Below, in pieces: positions 32,371-44,050 of a DNA stretch of 64,000 nt. The notes under the pieces are model-generated. The model worked only from the letters and a program-made list of their open reading frames with translations, was not told where the DNA came from and made no database searches. The position numbers and the translations under genes are program-made. The DNA is taken from assembly GCA_003971905.1 (NCBI GenBank), contig RSEE01000096.1:178570-242569 (forward strand), in the 5' to 3' direction. The number at the start of each line of letters is the position of its first letter. Position 1 is the first letter of the stretch. The stretch comes from Moniliella sp. 'wahieum' (taxonomy: Eukaryota > Basidiomycota > Moniliellomycetes > Moniliellales > Moniliellaceae).

Positions 32371-34694
32371 ATGATCGCGCTCCTCCCCGCCGCGCTGGCG
32401 CTGGCCGCCGCCCTCGTCCGCGTGCGCGCTGTCCCCGTCGCCAACGCCCCGCCCACGCCGTGGGTCCAGCTCAGCACGGCCTCCTTCCACTCGACGCTTG
32501 CGCAGGGAGCATGGTGCGTTTCCTTCCCCCCTCCTTGTCTTCTCGGTCCCTTAGGTCCCTTGCGCCGCTGACCTTTTCCGTTTCGTTAGGCTGGTCGAGT
32601 TTGTGGACGCCAAGCAAAAGAGCGAGCAGTTTGCGCCGACCTGGGCCGAGCTGGCGCGCAACAAACTCTTTCTGCGCACCGAGTACCCCGCTGCGCCCTT
32701 TGGTCTGGCCCAGGTGGACTGTAAAGCGTTTGCCCAGGTATGCGTCGACGAGCAAATCAAAGGCACCCCGTTTCTCATTGCGTACCACGACGGAGTCAAG
32801 GCCCCCACGCCCTACATGGGGCCGCGCGATTACGTCTCGCTCGCCGCGTGGGTAGATGAGCAGGCCTCTGCGTATCGTCAGGCCAAGGGCGTTGCCGATC
32901 CGCCACCACCGGCGCCACCGTCTTTGTCTTCCTCTTCCCCTTCCTCTTCCTCTTTGTCTTCCTCTTTGTCCTCGTCTTCCTCTTCCTATTTGCTTTCGGC
33001 ATCGCCCTCTCCTTCATCCTCCTCGTCTTTGTCCCTGTCCCCACCTGCATCTACTTCCGCAGAGCCCTCTGCCGAGCCCTCGCCCCACCGCCCCCAGCGC
33101 GGCCGCAGGAACCACCTATGGACTCCGCTGGTTCTGCTGTCCCCTCCTCTGATCCATCCTCCCAGCTCATTGGCCCTCTTGGGCCCAACCCCGATGGGGT
33201 CATGCTGCACTATGGCCAGGAACCGATTGCGGACGAAAAGGCATTTGCTGCCTGGCTCTCGGCCGATGGCGGGCACGGACCGAGCTTTGTCAAGTTCATG
33301 GCGCCCTGGTGCCCGCATTGCCGTCACATGGGACCTGCGTTCCTCAAGGCAAGTGCGTCGCTCAAGAGCCAAGTGAACGCGATCGAGGTGGACTGTGAGG
33401 CGAACCAGGCGCTGTGTCGCACTTACCGCATTAACAGTTTCCCCACCCTCCGCATGTACAAGGATGGCGTTGCTACCGAGTACAACGGGGCCGCTCGCAC
33501 GACGCCATGGTCAAGTGGGCGCTCAAGGCCGGCGGCTCGGCACTGCATCCTATTACTGCCTCCGAATTGGCCGTCTTGGCTCCTCACCACGACGTTTTCT
33601 TCTATCTCTATCTCTTCTCGCCTGGAACGAGGGACGATGAACGGGTACGTATGCCCCCCCCCCCCCCCTCGCCTCCCAGTTTCCCACTTGCGCAACAGCC
33701 GTCGGGACCTGCTATCGGTCGTACTAACTCTACGTACCTCTTCTCTCGTAGGCCCTAGTCAGCAACGCCACCTCCGTCTTGCTGGGGAAAGATACGTTTG
33801 CATTTGAGTCTTCAGACCCTGCGCTGCTGACCCAGTACAGCGCCTACCTGCACCCTGGGCAAGGCAGCGAAGTGGCGCGTCACTCGCTCTCCGGTCTGCT
33901 CGTGTTCAAAGACCACAACACCCAAACGCCCTATGCCCAGCTCAACCTAGCTGCCTTGTCGGCACCCGATGCCGTGGCCCAGATCCAATCCTGGGTGCAT
34001 AGTCAACGCTTCCCCCCTTGTCGAGCTCACCTCGACCACGTTTGCCGACGTGATGTTCAACGAGGCAGGAATCAAAGTCGTCCTTGCCGCCCTGTCGCAG
34101 GCGCATCACGGAGGCAACCTGGTCGAGTCTGGACCGGGATCCCATCAGCGGGACTACGAACTGTCCATCTTGGGCCAGCTCGCGTCCAAGTGGCACGTCA
34201 CGCCGCACCAAGAGCCACTCTTGTTCGCTTGGATCGACGCGGACCAGTGGGCCGCCCAGCTGGCGTCGTACTTTAGCCTGCACGCCAACGAGTTGCCCCA
34301 CCTGCTTCTGGTCGACGGGCAGAAGATGGTGTATTACGACATGCCGAGCGACCTGCCTGCCGCTGCCCGCGGCCGGCCGTGGATCCACACCAGCACCGTG
34401 CTCGCCCGCCTCGATGCCGTTCGCACAGGCAAAGTCAAGCCCATCCACATGGAAACGTACATCGACCGCAGTATGCATGCCGCCTCCTCCTTCCTCGTCG
34501 TCTTGGCCCGCACCTACTTCCACCACCCGTTCCTCGGTACCATCGTCTTGGTTGTCTTGCTGTACGGCACGGTGCGCTTCACCAAGCGCGTCAAGCGAGG
34601 TCGCTATGCCCGCCATGGGTCCCGGAGGTTGACCTCGCACAGCGTGCTGCCCTTGACCAACGTGATGGTGCCAGGCAAGGCCAAGGCAGGGTAA
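32371..34694 (+). CDS. Transmembrane protein disulfide isomerase (Eps1-like)
   Basis: ER membrane thiol oxidoreductase. The signal peptide MIALLPAALALAAALVRVRA starts at ATG 32371. Introns: 32514-32589 (GTGCGT...TTAG) and 33645-33751 (GTACGT, GTACTAAC branch, GTAG). A first thioredoxin-like domain follows the signal (LVEFVDAKQKSEQFAPTW, then GLAQVDCKAFAQVCVDEQIK and GTPFLIAYHDG). It lacks the WCxxC motif, so it should be redox-inactive. A Ser-rich linker leads to a second domain with PSFVKFMAPWCPHCRHMGP and RINSFPTLRMYKDG. Its CPHC active site is the type I know from yeast Eps1. Two more divergent thioredoxin-like folds are plausible (to about 34400). Near the C-terminus one membrane helix (FLGTIVLVVLLYGTVRF) and a basic cytosolic tail end at TAA 34694. 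At least three slips (about 33110, 33495 and 34010). It may handle membrane-protein clients; that is inference. Confidence 0.8.
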
Positions 34695-34875
34695 AAACAA
34701 AAGGAGGGCGCAGGTTCCTGCTGCCCTGCTGCTTTGTCCGATTCCGATCGATGGCGGGGGGGGGGGTAGATGCAGAGGCAAAGCGTAGCGTAAAAGAGCG
34801 TAGATCTTACGCTCTGATCCTCCCTGCTTGGTGTCATTCATTCCATCATCTTCCAACGCCGCTTGGATGTCAGGT

Positions 34876-36637
34876 CTACCTCCACCTCGGTGTTCCACCT
34901 CTTGGGCGCACCTGCACCAGATAGAATTCAAACGAGGTTAGTACTAGCGGGACGGTACCGCCACCCCACCGGTAGGATACCGGACCAATTGACGTACTGC
35001 GTCGGTAGTCCAGGCCAAATGCCTTGCCCGAATAGTGATCTGCCACACGGTAGTATTGGTGGGGGTGCAGGCGCAGAGCCATGCGGGTCAGCACAAAGTA
35101 CCGCTCCGAACCATCGCGCCGGGAGATCCAACTCGTAGATCGAGTCGGAATTGTGGGGCGGAGGTGGGAGTGTATCGGGCTTAGGCGGGGAGTCAGCGAG
35201 GACAGGCTTCGAGGTCTTGTGGCTGCGAGCGGGATGCTGGCCAAGGCAGCTATTTCTTCCACAGCCCGTTCGGCAGCCGGCGATCCCACAGGAACTTGGC
35301 CCAGCGCATACAGATCTTCTTGGTGCAAATCCTTGTCGTCCTGGCTGATCTCCGCCTCGTCCTCCACGTCGTCCTCGTCGGCTCGGTCCTCTGCCTCGTG
35401 CTTCTCCAGCTCGGCATACTCCTCCTTCTCACCTTGGGACAGACCCAGCTCCTGGAGCAAGTCCCCATCCAGTCCACGGTCAATGTCCGACTGAGCTAGC
35501 ACTTCGGCCCACAGGGTCAACTTCTCGGTCCAGATCTTGGTTTCGACGTGCTGGCTGTTGTGCTGGCGTGCGGCGGCGAGCTGGTCGTGCAAGCGTGCCT
35601 TGGACGGCACGTCGGCCAACTGCAATCGATGCGAACGCGAGAGATAATGTTTGAGGTAAAACGTTTGCCACTGCAACCGAAACGCACACCGGCGCGCATG
35701 CCTTGTTACCCGCAGCAGCTTGTGGCGGAACTTGCGCTTAGCTTCATCCATGGTAGGTGGACGAGTGCGGGTCTGGGCGGCCTGCTGAACGAGCCACTGT
35801 GCGTACCGATGTTCCTGGTACACCTGCGTCGCCGACGTAGCCTCAAAGGCGCGATGGACATCGTAGTACTGGCTCATGGTCTTGCGTCCAATCAACTGCA
35901 TGCTCCGGTTCGTCGGCCAGCACGCCTTGTCCTCCGGCTCGAACGAGGTGCGGGCAGCCGCTTGTCCCAGCGCAAGCGCCTTGCTGTACAGCTTGGCACG
36001 GCGGTCGTAAAGCCGAGAAAGTAGGGCTGGAACACGTACTGCCGCGACGCCGAGTTGCGGCGCACCTTGAGCCCGACGCCATCCAGAGGCAGCGTGCTGC
36101 ACAGCCGAAACAAGTTGGGCACAGGCCAGTCGGGTCGCGCAAGATGCCGGCCCAGCCATTGCCCATGGCGCGCTGGCCAGCCTTGGTGGCCGCCGCACGC
36201 TCCGTGTCAATCGACAGCGCCGAGGGATCGATGCCGCGGAGGAGAGCACGCGCCGCAAAGGGCACCAAGCGGTGGGCCTGCGACCTGGCCTGGCGCATAT
36301 GGTCGATGCCGGGGCCCAGCACTTGGGCCTCGGCGTCGCGCAGCGCAAACGACCGCTGCGTGTCGGCCCAGAGCGCCAGCTGCTGCTCCTCGTTCAGCAC
36401 CACCTCCCGGTACGCCTGCCGCGCCACCGACACGACCCATCTCTCGCTCCTCCGAGCGCGCATCCACATCGCCCCCGCCGCGCCGCGCCCGCACACACGC
36501 CGAGGTGGAGTACCCGTGCCTCGCGCGCAGCGTGCTGTCCGAGCCCAGCGCAACAGCATCGGGGACGACAACCAAGGCGGCCCACGCTGCCTCCCACCCG
36601 CGCCCTCCTTGCCGGGCGCCCCGTCCAGCGGCTTCAT
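34876..36637 (-). CDS. Unidentified protein with acidic central helix
   Basis: I do not recognise this gene. From ATG 36637 the frame gives MKPLDGAPGKEG, then a helical region with QLALWADTQRSFALRDAEAQ and AARALLRGIDPSALSIDTE. After slips near 36125 and 36025 it passes LFRLCSTLPLDGVGLKVRRN and SRLYDRRAKLYSKALALG. A long soluble stretch follows (MSQYYDVHRAFEATSATQVY, RHKLLRVTRHARRCAFRLQW), then a strongly acidic segment (EEYAELEKHEAEDRADEDDV). The C-terminus YFVLTRMALRLHPHQYYRV ends at 34876 or, in another frame, near 34928. There is no signal peptide or membrane helix. Continuous coding over 1.3 kb with charged, non-repetitive residues supports a real gene. The gene converges on the PDI gene, 180 bp apart. 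Confidence 0.55.
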
Positions 36638-37879
36638 TAGGCACTAGCCACTAGGCACCAGCAGCGGGGCGGCGGAAATGCACACAGCAATTCCGCTGTC
36701 ATTTAACCAGCCTTCTTCATTCGCGGCGGAGCGCAGCAGTGCCTTGCGCGTGTTGGCCTTGAGGGTGGGCGGGAACGCTGATGCTCAACCAAAGCAAAGC
36801 GGCTTGGAAACCAGACTCCTCTCAACTGTTGGGGACTATTTGTGTGGGTCATCAGCCCCACATTTTCCCACAGTAAACTGATTACATGCGAGCTATTACA
36901 CCCCAACCGCATATACTCTCACAGTGTGGTACTCCCTCTCCGACCTGCATCGAATACATCCCCCCCTGCCCATCTGGAAATCCCTTCTCTTCCCCCGCAC
37001 TACGATGACAGGGTAGAATCATGTTGGTGCATTGGAACCATCGATCAGTTCTCCCTTGGACATGAATTCTCAGCAAGTATAGATATCCTTTTTATATGAC
37101 GGTTGGTATATATCTCGCTTCTTTCCCTTCAAATAAGCCAATGCGAGAGACAGCAGCCCAGCTTCCTTTTCCTTGTACGGCGCTTACCAGTTACTGCTCG
37201 AACCTTTGTGACACGCTTCATCCCCTCTTGCGACGGCTGGCTCTCTTACTTTGCCTCTGTATGATGTGTCCTTCTCTCTTCCGTGGAATTCAACCTAGAA
37301 CGGCACCCCGAACTATAGGCAAGCACTGCAGGTCGGACGTCGGTGTTCTTCATGAGACGGACGGGGCGTGGGGAGAGCGCCGTGATGGATCTTTGGGTGG
37401 TGGTCGGTTACCGTTACGAATTACCGGCTGGTTAGGTTGGAGGTGGATCCCTGCTGGACAATTACGAGAGTGGATCCAGCTGGAGACGTTCGTACGTCCG
37501 AGACCAGCAGGCCACCGAAGTGGGGCAGAATAGTGATTCAATGCTCGATGGGTTCGATTCGTGAACACGAAAAAGGTGTGGGGGCGGCAGACGAAACTCT
37601 ATGTAATCTCGTATACGGGTGTCCTATTCGGCTCGTGCCAGAGGCCCATCAGCCACTGGGGCCGTCCGCTTGGCTATGCTTCGCTTGGGGTTGTTGTTGT
37701 TGGGGGGGGGGAGGGTGCGAACGATTGGAGGGCCTGGCTTAGACGCGATCTGTGCCTGACTGTGTATTATTGCTCTGTCGACAAGCAAGATGGTCGAGGT
37801 CAATGATCGATGATCGAACTGGACTGATGTGCATGATGCATGCTGCTTCGGACATTTGAATGGAAAGGATAGAGTGAAC

Positions 37880-37900
37880 CTTGAAGCTTGAAGCTTGATA
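37880..37900. repeat. Heptamer tract CTTGAAG
   Basis: Perfect copies at 37880 and 37887 followed by CTTGATA. The unit is a 3-N-3 palindrome; the same unit in the other orientation (CTTCAAG) recurs at 42.9 kb. Confidence 0.9.
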
Positions 37901-37903
37901 TTG

Positions 37904-38036
37904 ATTGACATGTGATGTGTGATATGTGACCTGTGACATGTTGCATTCGACAAACGACACATGACAGGTGTGTGACACACATGTGACAAGGAACAAGACA
38001 CAAGACAAAGGACACGGCGCAAGGGACAGTGGCAGT
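37904..38036. repeat. Longest 7-bp periodic tract (TGTGACA, then AGACACA)
   Basis: About seventeen 7-bp blocks with two phase slips: ATTGACA, TGTGATG, TGTGATA, TGTGACC, TGTGACA, TGTTGCA, TTCGACA, AACGACA, CATGACA, a slip, TGTGACA, a slip, TGTGACA, AGGAACA, AGACACA, AGACAAA, GGACACG, GCGCAAG, GGACAGT. GACA is the most persistent part. Confidence 0.85.
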
Positions 38037-38261
38037 GCGAGCGACGCATTGCTGGCAGGTGGCAAACCCAGATCGGTCCGGCTTGGTTACGCGGTGTTAC
38101 GCATGTTGCGATACGCCTTGGGCAGTCGGCTATCTAACCCGTTCCAACGTGCCACGACATCTCAGGTAGGCCCTAGGGATCTGCGATCTCCACCACGCCA
38201 CGAGGGAACCAACCGCGGCAGCCGGGGGGCCGGTGCACCGATCAGTTCGATCGATGCTCGA

Positions 38262-38320
38262 CAGTCGGTAGTCGGTAGTCGATAGTCGGTAGGTTGATGG
38301 CCGATGGTCGCGTGGACGAG
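38262..38320. repeat. Heptamer tract TAGTCGG
   Basis: Blocks CAGTCGG, TAGTCGG, TAGTCGA, TAGTCGG, TAGGTTG, ATGGCCG, ATGGTCG, CGTGGAC. The unit drifts along the tract but keeps the 7-bp step. Confidence 0.85.
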
Positions 38321-39363
38321 TCGATGGAGCGTACAGTGTACACTCGCCTACACACGTACCTCCTCGTTTTGGCTTGCTCGCTAGCACAGAAGGCTGGGGT
38401 GGTTGAGGAGCGTCGAGGCGTATAGCTGCTGGGCCGCTGAGCCTATGCGTCTTACGTGCAGGATAGAGAGAGTTACCCATTACTACTTCGGTGCGCACCG
38501 GTTCCCGTACCACGTTATGCGTGGCTGTATCGCTCTGGTGGCCAGGCATGGGTACGCGGTTACGCGTGACGCGTGACGTGGCTAGCGTGGCCAGCGTGGC
38601 CGGTGGCCGATGGCCGGGTGGGCACAACTCAACTCAGTACTCATTGTGTACTGAGTCCCCACACTTCCAGGTCGAAGGGACAAGCGATGGCCCGATGGGT
38701 GGGTGGAGCAGGTATGGAGTGTGCATCGTGAGCGGCAGAGTGCCGATCTGGGCCGACCCCACGCTTCAAAGCTTCAAGCTTCCAAAGCTTCCCAAAGCTC
38801 AAATCGCTCAAGGGCGGTGGATGCAAAGCTTGCAGCAAAGCTTCTGCGTCTCGCTGAGAAGAAACTGTCGTGGCGGATTTGGCGAAGCATGGGCTAAGGG
38901 GACAGGCATGGTCGGATACGCATGGTGTATGGGCTTGGCTTGGAAGCTGGGGGGGGGGGGCAGAATGGGGGGGGGGCTGGGGCTTGGGGAGGTGAGGAAG
39001 ACGCTCAGTACAGCCACAGTACCCAATTACTCTCAGGGCGGGTAAGCTGTGGTGAGCCGCGCTGGGCGCCCAGGCTGAGCCCCTCGCTGGCCTTACCGGC
39101 TCACCCGAGTCCTGAGGCCTGAGGCTCAAGCCTGAGGAAGACGGGCACGGGGGTGACCGGTGATCACATCACTTGCTGGCCTGATTCAATATTCATCCTC
39201 GTGCAATGACTGATGCAGATGATTGATGATTTCCATTTGGGGGTCGGGTGGAATAGCCGGGCACGGCGCACGACGCCTGGGCTGGTTGGATGGAAGGATG
39301 GGGACGTAGGGGGCCAGGGCGGGCAGGGGCGGGCACCGGGCTCCTGGTTCATCTTGTGTCAGA

Positions 39364-39391
39364 ACTCAGATCTCAGTCTGAGATCTCAGAG
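39364..39391. repeat. TCTCAGA inverted heptamer tract
   Basis: CTCAGAT, CTCAGTC, TGAGATC, TCAGAGC. The second half is the inverse of the first, so the tract can form a hairpin. Confidence 0.8.
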
Positions 39392-40238
39392 CCCGATGCA
39401 CGGCCCAGGCGTGGCACAGTGGGGCAGGACGCCGCACTGGCCCTGCCTGGCGCTGCTTCGGTTGGGCTGCGCACCCGCAGCTAAGTACCGGCAGCAAGTG
39501 CCTGTCAGTGGCTGCGAGGCAGTGTCTGCAAGTGCCTAGAAGTATCTCGGGGCCACCTGGAAGTGCCTGTACCATGTAAGTACTTGCACGAGCCATCTCC
39601 ATCGTTGAACGTTGAACATTGACGGTGGGGCCAGGGCCCAGATCTCAGAAGCTGCCACCAATGGGTGTGGTGGCGTCAGGCGTCAGATCTCACATCGCCC
39701 GTCTCACATCTGCCCTGCGGCCTCCAGCCTCCGCGTGTCCCCAGCGACCGTCGCACTTCCACATCCCACACCTCCGGGCTTGCGCCCCCCATGGCCCGAA
39801 GCGGGAAATTACACGCCACTGCCCCCGTGCCTGACCTGCCCCGCCACTCGCCACTGGCGTTTGCCACAGCGGCACTGTGCCTGCCTCTGTGGCTCTGCTG
39901 CGCTGGCTGCCCTGCTGCCTGTGTCTGTGGGCGGGGGGTTAGTACTTAGTGGGGTCGTGCTATCCCGCAGCCAGAGCGCAGCCCCTCCGATTCCATCCCC
40001 TTCCAGCCCCCTCCCTCCCCGCCCATCCCGTCTCCTCCTTCCCCTCCCCTCCCCTCCCACCCTCCCCTCCGCTGTATGCGCGTTGCGCCCGCTGTGCCCC
40101 GCCCTCTCGACACACGCCTGCCCCCGCCGCCCCCACCACATCCCCGTCTCCCCCGTCCCCTCCAACCAACAGCAGCCGCAGTCCAGCTCCCTGCTCCGTC
40201 TGCCCATATATATCCCACCCACCAGCCCCATCGCCCCC

Positions 40239-42281
40239 ATGCCCTTCTCCCGTCCCAGCGATGACCACCCGACCCCCCCCCGCAACCTGCCCAGTGGCTC
40301 CTCCACCTCTTCCCCTGTCTCGGCCGCCGCCGCCCCCCCCCCCCATCCCAGAGCTTCGAAATCGAGTCTTCTCCGTCGGACCGCGTGCCGGAGGAGCCCC
40401 ATGAGCGCACCCCCCTTATTGCGCCTCCTTCTCCTTCTTCTTCGCCCTCTTCCTCTCCTTGTCCTCCCCCATTGCGCGTGCGAGCAACGACCACCCCTTC
40501 TGTATTTGCCCCTCCCCGAGGCATGCCCGCCGAGGTGCTGAGCCAGACGATGCCAAACTGTCAGGGTACGTCGGAGCTTCTGTTGCGGTGCCAGTGTGCA
40601 GTGTGGAGTGGTGCATGTGCTAGATCTGCACCCGCCACCCACCCGTCTCTTCTCTGACCCCATCTTGCCTGTTTGGGTTGCAGGGCGTACATTTGTCTCC
40701 CCAAGGGCCACCCTGCCGGCTCCTCTCGCTCCCCGCACATGGGGCGCAGCAGGAGCAGCACCACCAATCTTTGGCTCCCGCCCACACCGGTACGCCCGTC
40801 GAACCCCGATCGGAAATTGCTGGGATGCGGCGGATGCACGGTGTACGGCCCGGAGGGCGGGACATGATTATGTCGGCCGCCAATGCTGCCGTCTTGGATC
40901 CCAGTTTCTCACCTACAGCCTCCCCAGGGGTGGACCAACAGTTGAGCAGTTACACTTTTGGACGGGCGTCCCAGGCGCACATTGCGTCGGCGCCCACTAC
41001 GGCGGGGTTTCATTTGACGGCCCCGTCCACTCGGCGGCCCGGCCATCGCCGTGGGATTCCTTCATGGCCGAGCCCCTTAAACCCGATCCAAGATGTCCGT
41101 CCGTCCACAGCAGCCTCCTTCCGCTCTCGGCCGGGCTGGCAATGCAGCCGTCCAGGAGCGACAGCAAGTGGGTACCACCAGCACCCACCAGCACCGCCCT
41201 GTCAGGCTCGCCTTCGGTCTCCTCGATTCCAGCTACGGATCCAGCTCCGCGCCGCCGCTCCGGATCCAGTCTCGGGCCGCTCAAACTTGACCCGGCACGT
41301 GCACTGGTCCCCGTGACGCCCGATGCCATGGCGCGCTTACGCTCGAGCACGATGGGCGAATCGACGCACCGCGCCTCGCTCGGTTCCCTCCCGGGCCTCA
41401 GCGCCGGCTCGAGCGCATCCATGTCGGACCACGCGGCTCCCGTCGCACCCGCCTCGGTCTCCCATCGCAACAGCGCCCAGTCCCTTCACGTGCCTGTACC
41501 CCTGTCCGAGTCGGACGCCGGAAGCGCCCTCCCACCGCTCTAACCAGTCTCGCCTTGTCCCACTCGACTTTCGCGCCCCCGTCGGCCCCGTCGAGCCGGC
41601 CCAGTCGTCCTATAGCCCCTTCTCCCGCTCGGGTACCCGAAACCAAAGGACCCCGGCCTCTCTACCACCAAGGGTCGCACCAGGGACCGCTCCCACGACC
41701 GCTCCCACGACCGTGCCCAGGACCGCACCACGACCCACTCGCCTCTCGAACCGGCGCGGAGCCATAGCACTACGCCGACGTTGCGTCGCGATCCTCACCG
41801 ACCTCCCCTCGCCCTTGACGGCACGATCACCGCTACTGCCACGCCCACCGCTCGTCTCGGCCTTAGCTCCAGCACGCTCCGTTCGCCCTCGGAAACAAGC
41901 AGCGGAATGACCTCTACGCCTACGGCCGCTTCGTCCCGCATGCCCCGGCCGGCTCCCACGTCCCCCATGTCCCCCACTACCTACCAGGATTCCACGGTTG
42001 GGATGGCCGTCGCCCCCGAGCCCAAGTGGATGTGCTCGGGTGTCCCCCAGTTCGCCAGGATCGGGAGCGGGCGGGGAGCGGGGGCGGCCGCGTCCACCCT
42101 CACGTCGCCAGTAGGGCCAGTGTGTTCCTATGTGCATTCCAGTTCCCGACTCTCGCCTCCGGCTACGCGCGCTTCCGTCTCCTCGTTTCGCTCCACTCGC
42201 TCCACTCGCTCTACTCGCTCCAATGCCGCTTCGTCCGAGACAGAGTTGTTTGCCTTGGCACCCCTCGCTGGGCTTTGGTAG
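40239..42281 (+). CDS. Ser/Pro-rich, largely disordered protein of unknown function
   Basis: ATG 40239 begins MPFSRPSDDHPTPPRNL; after a slip in a C-run near 40345 the frame gives VPEEPHERTPLIAPPSPSSS. The intron is 40566-40683 (GTACGT...TTGCAG, 118 nt). The rest shifts frame several times (about 40700, 41150, 41545 and 41690). It is dominated by Ser, Pro, Thr and Ala, with RSHDR-type repeats near 41690-41720 and an Arg/Ser/Thr run (SFRSTRSTRSTRS) close to the end. The last residues are ELFALAPLAGLW before TAG 42281. No folded domain, signal peptide or membrane helix is visible. HERTPLIAP could be a sorting or phosphorylation motif, but I cannot assign a function. Disorder makes the exact frame path uncertain. 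Confidence 0.5.
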
Positions 42282-42645
42282 CGACCCGGTCTTTGTAGGT
42301 TCGGCTGGCTCCGAGATCGACGATAGGACGATGTTGCACTCTGAGGGTTTGATTTTTTTTTCATGTCGGCCGGACCAAGATGTATACCTCTCTTCTTCTT
42401 CTTCTTTCCCTTTTTGCTCTTCTTTCTCGATCTTGTGTCTTGTCTCTCTCTCTCCTCTGGGACAAGGACTTAGCTTCGTTTTGTTTTGTCCTTTTCTTGG
42501 TCCTGCCCTGTCCTACTCTTACCTTGCCTTCCTTTCCGTACGATTTGCCTTCGACCCCCCACGCCCCTGATTGCTCTCTCGGCTGTGTCTATGCACACGG
42601 CCGTTCCCCACGCTCTTTCTCTATCGGCTATGCTACTCCTTTGGT

Positions 42646-42689
42646 GTGATGCCTCTAGCTCTCTATCGTGATGCCTCTAGCTCTCTATC
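42646..42689. repeat. Perfect 22-bp tandem duplication
   Basis: GTGATGCCTCTAGCTCTCTA plus TC, twice in a row. Confidence 0.95.
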
Positions 42690-42753
42690 GATCTTGGATC
42701 TCCCATCTCAGATCCCCAACCTCGGCTCTCCAACCTCGGATCTCGGCTGATCA

Positions 42754-42781
42754 ATCTGAGATCTGAGATCTGAGATCTGAT
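42754..42781. repeat. Heptamer tract (ATCTGAG)x3.9
   Basis: ATCTGAG at 42754, 42761 and 42768, then ATCTGAT. As TCTGAGA the unit is a 3-N-3 palindrome. Confidence 0.95.
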
Positions 42782-42941
42782 CCCGATGCAACCACCTCCC
42801 CTGGCTATCCTGCCTTGCTGATGCTATCTTCTTTGCCTCTATAACGCTCCACCCGTCCCTCGTACGACTCACAGTTGGGGCAACCAACTTTCCCGTTTGT
42901 TTCGTTGTTGCTCTCTCCAAACTCTTCAAACCCTTCAATTC

Positions 42942-42995
42942 AAGCTTCAAGCTTCAAGCTTCACGCTTTCGCTTCAAGCTTCAAGCTTCAAGCTC
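42942..42995. repeat. Heptamer tract CTTCAAG (two blocks)
   Basis: Two runs of CTTCAAG (42942-42963 and 42971-42995) separated by CACGCTTTCG. The unit is a 3-N-3 palindrome centred on CAAG/CTTG arms. Confidence 0.9.
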
Positions 42996-43848
42996 CACAC
43001 TTCACCGACTACACCCATTTTTTTACCCTACCCTATACCTTGTCCATGTACATGTACATGTATGCACCGTGGGTCGTCTATGCACCCTGGGTCTCGCTTT
43101 TCCCCTCCTCTCTTCCGTTTTGCCCTTTTCCAATTCCCTTTTGGCCCCCCGCTTTCCCAGCGCCTGTTGCTCGACTCCTCTCTGCTGCCTCCCCTCGCTT
43201 TGAGGCAGATCTACCTTGCTCTGTCCTTTTTCTTCTCCCTACTACCCCCCCCCCCTCCGCTCTCCGTGCTTCAGCTTCATTCAGCTTCTGAACTTCTGAG
43301 TTTCAGCCCCTTTCTTTCTTCCCTCCCGCTTTGCCCCACTCTTCCATGTCTTGACCTAGTATCCTGCTGGCCTGCTAGCCTGCTAGCCTGCTGCGCGCTG
43401 CCTGGATCGGGGATCGCAGATCGAATGAGATCAAGATCGGGTTCTGAGATCGGATGATCCAGCCCCTCATCCTTCTTCTCTCCTTTGGGAGGGGGGGGAG
43501 CCATAGGCCATATACCACGTACCGCCATCTCTACATCATCGCAGCCGCACCTTGCCGGACGGCGTTACGCGTAACTAGTGACTATTAGGGACTGCTACGA
43601 CTCGTGTGGCTAATAATGCAAATAATGTGCCTCCTGCCTCCTTCTCGTCCTCGAGTGCTCAGCCTGCGCTCAGACTGAGCTCTCAGCTCTCAGCGCGCTG
43701 AGCCTCAGGCTTCAGAGCTTCAGGGTCTGAGTGCGGAGATCGGAGATCCACGGGCCACGGCAGTCTATCGATCCGCGACACGGACGCAAAGGGACTGTCG
43801 ATTGTCGATTGCATAAATCCCTGGGGGTGGGGTACATACACAATCGTT

Positions 43849-43916
43849 CACATACACATACGCTTACACATACGCATACACATACGCATACACATACCAT
43901 GCACATACACACACTC
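43849..43916. repeat. CACATA/CGCATA hexamer microsatellite
   Basis: Imperfect ACACATACGCAT units (6 or 12 bp). Both strands read as His-Thr or Cys-Val runs in ORFs, which are by-products. Confidence 0.9.
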
Positions 43917-44000
43917 TCTCGAACTCTTCTTTCTCTCCAGTACTTGCCGAACAAATAACACTGCTGCGAAGAGGGGGTGGTCTTCGGCCTGCTTCGGCCC

Positions 44001-44050
44001 AGGGACTAGGGACTAGGGAGTAGGGGCCGGTGATCGGTGGCTCGTGGCTC
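44001..44050. repeat. Heptamer tract AGGGACT
   Basis: Blocks AGGGACT, AGGGACT, AGGGAGT, AGGGGCC, GGTGATC, GGTGGCT, CGTGGCT. The unit changes but the 7-bp step holds. Confidence 0.85.

Larger units (their letters stand above)
36638..40238. other. 3.6-kb spacer with many 7-bp tracts
   Basis: The longest gene-free stretch along with 12.3-15.6 and 42.3-45.6 kb. The first ~700 bp are the most A/T-rich part of the window. Four 7-bp tracts are annotated separately. GAGATCTCAG inverted motifs, AAGCTT runs (38763-38840) and TGGCCG blocks (38575-38615) occur too. No ORF has a recognisable domain. The 39.7-40.2 kb part is pyrimidine-rich with a TATATAT at 40207, 30 bp before the next ATG. Confidence 0.5.

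Noticed and set aside
39612-40541. 309-codon plus ORF and matching minus ORF
   Set aside because: The upstream 200 codons are Pro/Ser/Cys-biased spacer. Only the part from ATG 40239 is kept as the start of the Ser/Pro-rich gene.
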